This document shows, piece after piece, positions 60,091-64,000 of a stretch of DNA of 64,000 nucleotides. This DNA is from Chionis minor (lineage: Eukaryota; Chordata; Aves; Charadriiformes; Chionididae). The position numbers and the translations under genes are program-made. Where the stretch lies: positions 334,822-398,821 of the forward strand of contig VZSF01004856.1 of assembly GCA_013398295.1 (NCBI GenBank). Reading direction: 5' to 3'. The notes under the pieces are model-generated. The model saw nothing but the letters and a program-made list of their open reading frames with translations, did not search any database and had not been told where the DNA came from. How positions within the stretch are numbered: position 1 is the stretch's first letter; every line of letters begins with the position of its first letter.

Positions 60091-61859
60091 CTTAATTTAT
60101 TGCTAAAGTGATTGCTGCTATTTATTGCCACAAAGCCTAAGAAAGCCTGTTATATAAAGATCAAAAAAGGGAGAAAGGGAAAATATAGATGAGATATGCT
60201 TGGGTTTTTTTTCTTTTCCCAGCAGTCCAAAGCTTACAACATCCATCCCTGCTTATATGGCTGTATTTCCACATTGTTTATAACCAATGGACACAGGGAT
60301 GAAAGGCATAAGTAAAGGGAGAGGAAAGAATTGCATAATTAACTTTTTAAATTAATTCATGACCCAGTTAAAAGGACAAGGAGGGGGTTATTAATTAATT
60401 AAGGTGGGAAACCCTGTGGGCATGTGAGATTTAGAGAGTTTTAACTTACCAGCCAGGTTAAAAGGCTTTCTAAGGGTGTACTCAGTACTCAGTGAATCTG
60501 GAGTGCAGTTAATGCAAAAAGAAAAGGTGAAAATATATTGCAAAAGGTTTTTTCAAGGGGAATAAAAAGTCTAAAAAGACTGAAAATTAATTAGGAGGAA
60601 TCCTGACAAATGTTTCAACAGAATTTGAGAAAGAGTGTAGCTCAATTCTCAGCCTTTTTAAGCCTGCTTAGCTCTACTGAGCACAGTGGATGCTTGATCC
60701 TGTAAAGACAGAGACTTGGTCATGAAATTTATTTTTAAAATCTTCTCAGGTCCTAAGAATTTCATCAGAACTGACGGATTAATAGCTATAGCAATAGAAG
60801 CAACAATAATTGATATTGCACTAAGTGAACTTTTTTGACTCTCTGGAGACATAGACGCTCTTTGCAGATGTGGCACTTAAAACACATTTTAAACTGGCCG
60901 TCATGAATGCCTTCTCTCAGGCAGCTGTGACTGCAAATGCCCATTTACAGTATATTTGTCTCTATCACCTGTGCTGCTTCCAGCCCTTGTCCAGGTACCT
61001 CGGGGTAAAACTTAGAATCTAAGTGAGTTTAAGAAGTCCTTACAACTTGTTTTTTCTTCCTATTATCTTTCTTTATATATCTTGGTGTCTTTAGGCTTTG
61101 AAGTCTTTAAAGTCAGGGAAAGCCTTCCATGAACTTCTGGCACAACTAACAGCAAATATGTTAGTCCAAGAGTTATTTTATGAATTCTCACTGGTAGTAC
61201 TTGAAGTGGATTGCATGATTTACTGTTTGTTTATTTAGCTGGTCGCAGATTTCAATCTTCTAATGATAGATATCAAGACTAATTGCTTTCAGCTGACTTT
61301 AAATGCCACCTTCTTTTGTTAGCTGATAATGGCTATGTGTCTCTGTCTCATCAGTGTTTGGCAAAATCTCAATTACAGTTCAGATGTTGTCACAAAAGCT
61401 AATTATGCAGAAAATCTTTGCTTTTTCCCAGTTGGCCAGATTGGAATATCAAAGATTTTAAAAAACCCCAAAACTAATAAACAAAAGATGTCAGACAAAG
61501 TGATATGAAAGTGTTACTATAAACCATTTGAAAATTAGGAGGAAAAGAAAATTATGATTAGTAGAGACAGGCCACTGTTAATGGAATTTTGGTCTTTTTA
61601 TACACAAAAAATGTCATACTATCTGTGTTGTATTACTGTTCCCTAGGCAAGTAGCAATCTTCATTGCTTTATGATTCTCTTTTTCTTTATCATACTGCAG
61701 CATTTTGGTGTGAGAATTTTAAAATTAAATCTCCTTATTGTGCAGGCAGGATGTCCAGTTTTATTCTATCAAATGCCACAGAAACAAAGGGAACAATCCA
61801 TTTTTCCTGATAGAAGCCAACAGTTCGTAAGAGGTTTGAGATGAGTGTAAGGATACAAT

Positions 61860-62130
61860 TTGCCTAGAGAGTGCCTGAGGATCAAGACAACCTGACTTTC
61901 CACGGAATGAGTCTGTCAGCTGGCATCTTGCAGTAATTGCTTCCCATGGCAGGACCTTACCAGCCGAGGGAGGACTGCTCTCGTCAACCCAAGAATCAAT
62001 TTCTACAGTAGCTGAATGATAATTGTTTGCTAAGGCTCGGGGAACTTGTTGCCAAGCCTGAAAAACGGGCTGAAGCTATGATTGGCACTCATTAACCCGG
62101 GATTTGGATTTGATCATTTACCTTAGTAGA
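61860..62130. promoter_or_regulatory. Candidate conserved non-coding element
   Basis: Non-repetitive block of balanced composition with sites such as 'gaatgataattgtttgc', 'gaagctatgattggcact' and 'cattaacccgggatttgg'. No frame of note. Inference from texture only. Confidence 0.2.
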
Positions 62131-62134
62131 AGAA

Positions 62135-64000
62135 TGTGTGGGGGTAAAGGAGGGAGAGGACTGCAAAATGTTCTTTTGTTTGGAAGAAACAAATGAGATC
62201 AACTGCAGAATAGGTATCTGAATGTCAAGCCTGAAACCATATCTGTCTTCACTCAAAGGGACCAAATAGCATGCATTATGGGGTGATTTGAACGCTTTCC
62301 TTCAAGTAGAAATATCTCTTTGGAATTTTTTTTTTCCTGATAGATACTTGTGTGTCTTGTTCATTATGGGAAGTACATCCTGATGACTGATGTCCTGAAG
62401 TTAGATTGCTGAGTTACACAGCAAAAAGAGTGGGAGAAGACATGCTAAAGGTCCAGAAGAATAACTTCTGATTTCTGTAGTCAAGCTTGTGCTTTTGCAA
62501 GAGGCAACGGCCACTGCCTACCCTCTGCTGCAGACATTTATGCCCGGCTGCAGTTGTGCCCAGCAATGTTAGCTCGACAGATGTATGTGGTGTGTCCTGA
62601 TCCTCACTAGAGTATGCCTAATGCCAGGTATTAGGATTGACGAAGTTCCTGCCACACAGCATTTTAGCAGATAGACCAGACACCTGGAGTGTGATTTAGA
62701 ATACAATCAGTCTCTGATACTGCCTTTACAGTTGTCTTTCCTAGTGCCTGTTGATTATTTATGTGACCTTTCAAAGTATATTGACTGATATACAAACATT
62801 TTTATTTCTGCATCTGTGTTCACATAAGTCTGCCAGTGCTGGTTCAGGGAGAAGCACAGGACAGTGACTATGTGGTATTTATGACTAAGTAGTATGGTAT
62901 TTAGAAGACTGCTTCAGGGTCATGCTCCATCAGGGAGCCCCTACATCATCTTTGGTACCTTTTGTTTTTGGTAATTCTAGACCTCAACCCTGTCTTTTAC
63001 TCTTCATGTATATGCACATTACCAGAAAAAAAGCAGTTTCTGTTTCATGACTCTGGTCTCACCAAGGCTGTATCTTTCAGATCCTCATGCATTAGGGTCT
63101 CCAGAATGGCAAAACTGTGGCTCTTGCAGCCTAAAAGTGGCCCAAGGGTGGCTGTGGAGCCAGTGGTGGCTCTAATGAGTTTTAGGTCATGGGGATCTCA
63201 ACAGAAAGTCTTGTAGCTGGCATTTCAGCATCTTCATGTGCGTATAAAGCAATGGACATTAAAAAAGAACAATATTGTGCAAAATAAGAACAGTACAGTT
63301 TGTTCATTATCAAGACAATACTAAGAAGACAAGGGTATTTAGCTGTTACTTGTCAGAATCTCCCCCTCCNTCCTATGCAACCTTATTAGTGCTCATCCCA
63401 AGTTGCCTCATGCAAAGCGTCCTTTCACGCTCAGCAAAAAGAGATGGTGTATGGATCCTGCAGAGACAGGAAGTATGTCCTCTCTTGCATAACCTTACAG
63501 CACTGGAAATGCGGCAAACCTCTAAGCCTTCTGTGCAGGCTTGTTTTGCAGCTCTTCCCATGCTTGGTTTTTGTACACATGAAAGTTCACTTGCCCATCC
63601 ACACTTGTCATAGAAAGGATAAACAATATTCAGATCTGGGGGACTGTTTCATCATCGACTGGAAAGTATCCGTACTCAGCCATGGTCTTATTCCCCACTC
63701 ACAAGCCACAAGGAGGTCTTTCTTTTTTTTTTCCTGTCTATAGGTAGTTTGGAGTGTTTTTTCACAACTTTGCATTTCCAGGGAATTTCATCTCTGAACT
63801 TTATCAGGTTGTCGTTTCCAGCACATTCTGAATGCAAGCCTGGTTATTCAATTTACACTGCATGGTGCAGATAGTGTCACATCACTTGTAGTCCCTTAGC
63901 AGATCAGTCATGTCCTCAGTGGCAGTAGTACCAGGGTATCTGGATGTGAATTTGGCAGTTAAGAGTAACTAATCATTAAATACGCTAGTTTGGAGACAAA
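62135..64000. other. No gene seen; single unknown base at 63370
   Basis: Single-copy DNA. One N at 63370 inside a C-rich run. Overlapping frames at 63275-63743 match nothing known. Confidence 0.5.

Larger units (their letters stand above)
59420..61855. other. No gene seen; simple repeats
   Basis: Single-copy DNA with a T17 run (59977-59993), (AAAAC)5 and an alternating 'ttattaattaattaa' patch near 60389-60403. Confidence 0.5.

Overview
The window reads as non-coding nuclear DNA from a bird. The evidence is its repeats: CR1 LINEs of avian type (with the 8-bp ATTCTGTG-like 3' repeat), two solo LTRs of avian endogenous-retrovirus type, much older CR1 fragments of the kind shared among sauropsids, and worn MIR-type CORE-SINEs. 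DNA is AT-rich and CpG-poor. Bacterial-type gene organisation is absent, and no tRNA, rRNA or CRISPR array was found. I recognise no host protein-coding exon. The open frames are short, overlap one another on both strands, and match no family I know except where they lie inside CR1. The best reading is an intergenic or long-intron segment. The species cannot be fixed from this sequence alone.

Layout. 1-1923: three CR1 pieces abut, including a head-to-head pair in which a reverse-transcriptase-bearing minus copy meets an internally deleted plus copy. 1.9-14 kb: mostly single-copy DNA with a worn CR1 tail (7.7 kb), MIR copies (8.4 and 11.0 kb) and an old antisense CR1 (9.3-9.6 kb). 14.7-15.05 kb: a candidate conserved non-coding element. 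17.8-18.05 kb: a long inverted repeat with about 92-bp arms. 20.36-20.69 kb: overlapping palindromes, then an (AAGGG)n tract broken by 47 Ns. 21.19-22.04 kb: another internally deleted CR1. 26.5-27.0 kb: a solo LTR, followed by old antisense CR1 sequence (about 27.5-29.3 kb). 36.4-37.9 kb: a longer antisense ancient CR1. 40.2-40.6 kb: a young solo LTR with a perfect 5-bp target duplication. 43-64 kb: mostly single-copy DNA with simple repeats, one MIR and several TAAT-rich blocks that could be regulatory.

Nothing here forms an operon or pathway. Biological interest lies in (i) the long hairpin at 17.8 kb, which fits no family I can name, (ii) the young minus-strand LTR, which carries a complete promoter and polyadenylation layout, (iii) two CR1 copies that both lost their middle and joined endonuclease sequence to the 3' end, and (iv) possible conserved regulatory blocks. 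Assignments to CR1, LTR and MIR families rest on recognised sequence patterns; no alignment or database search was run.
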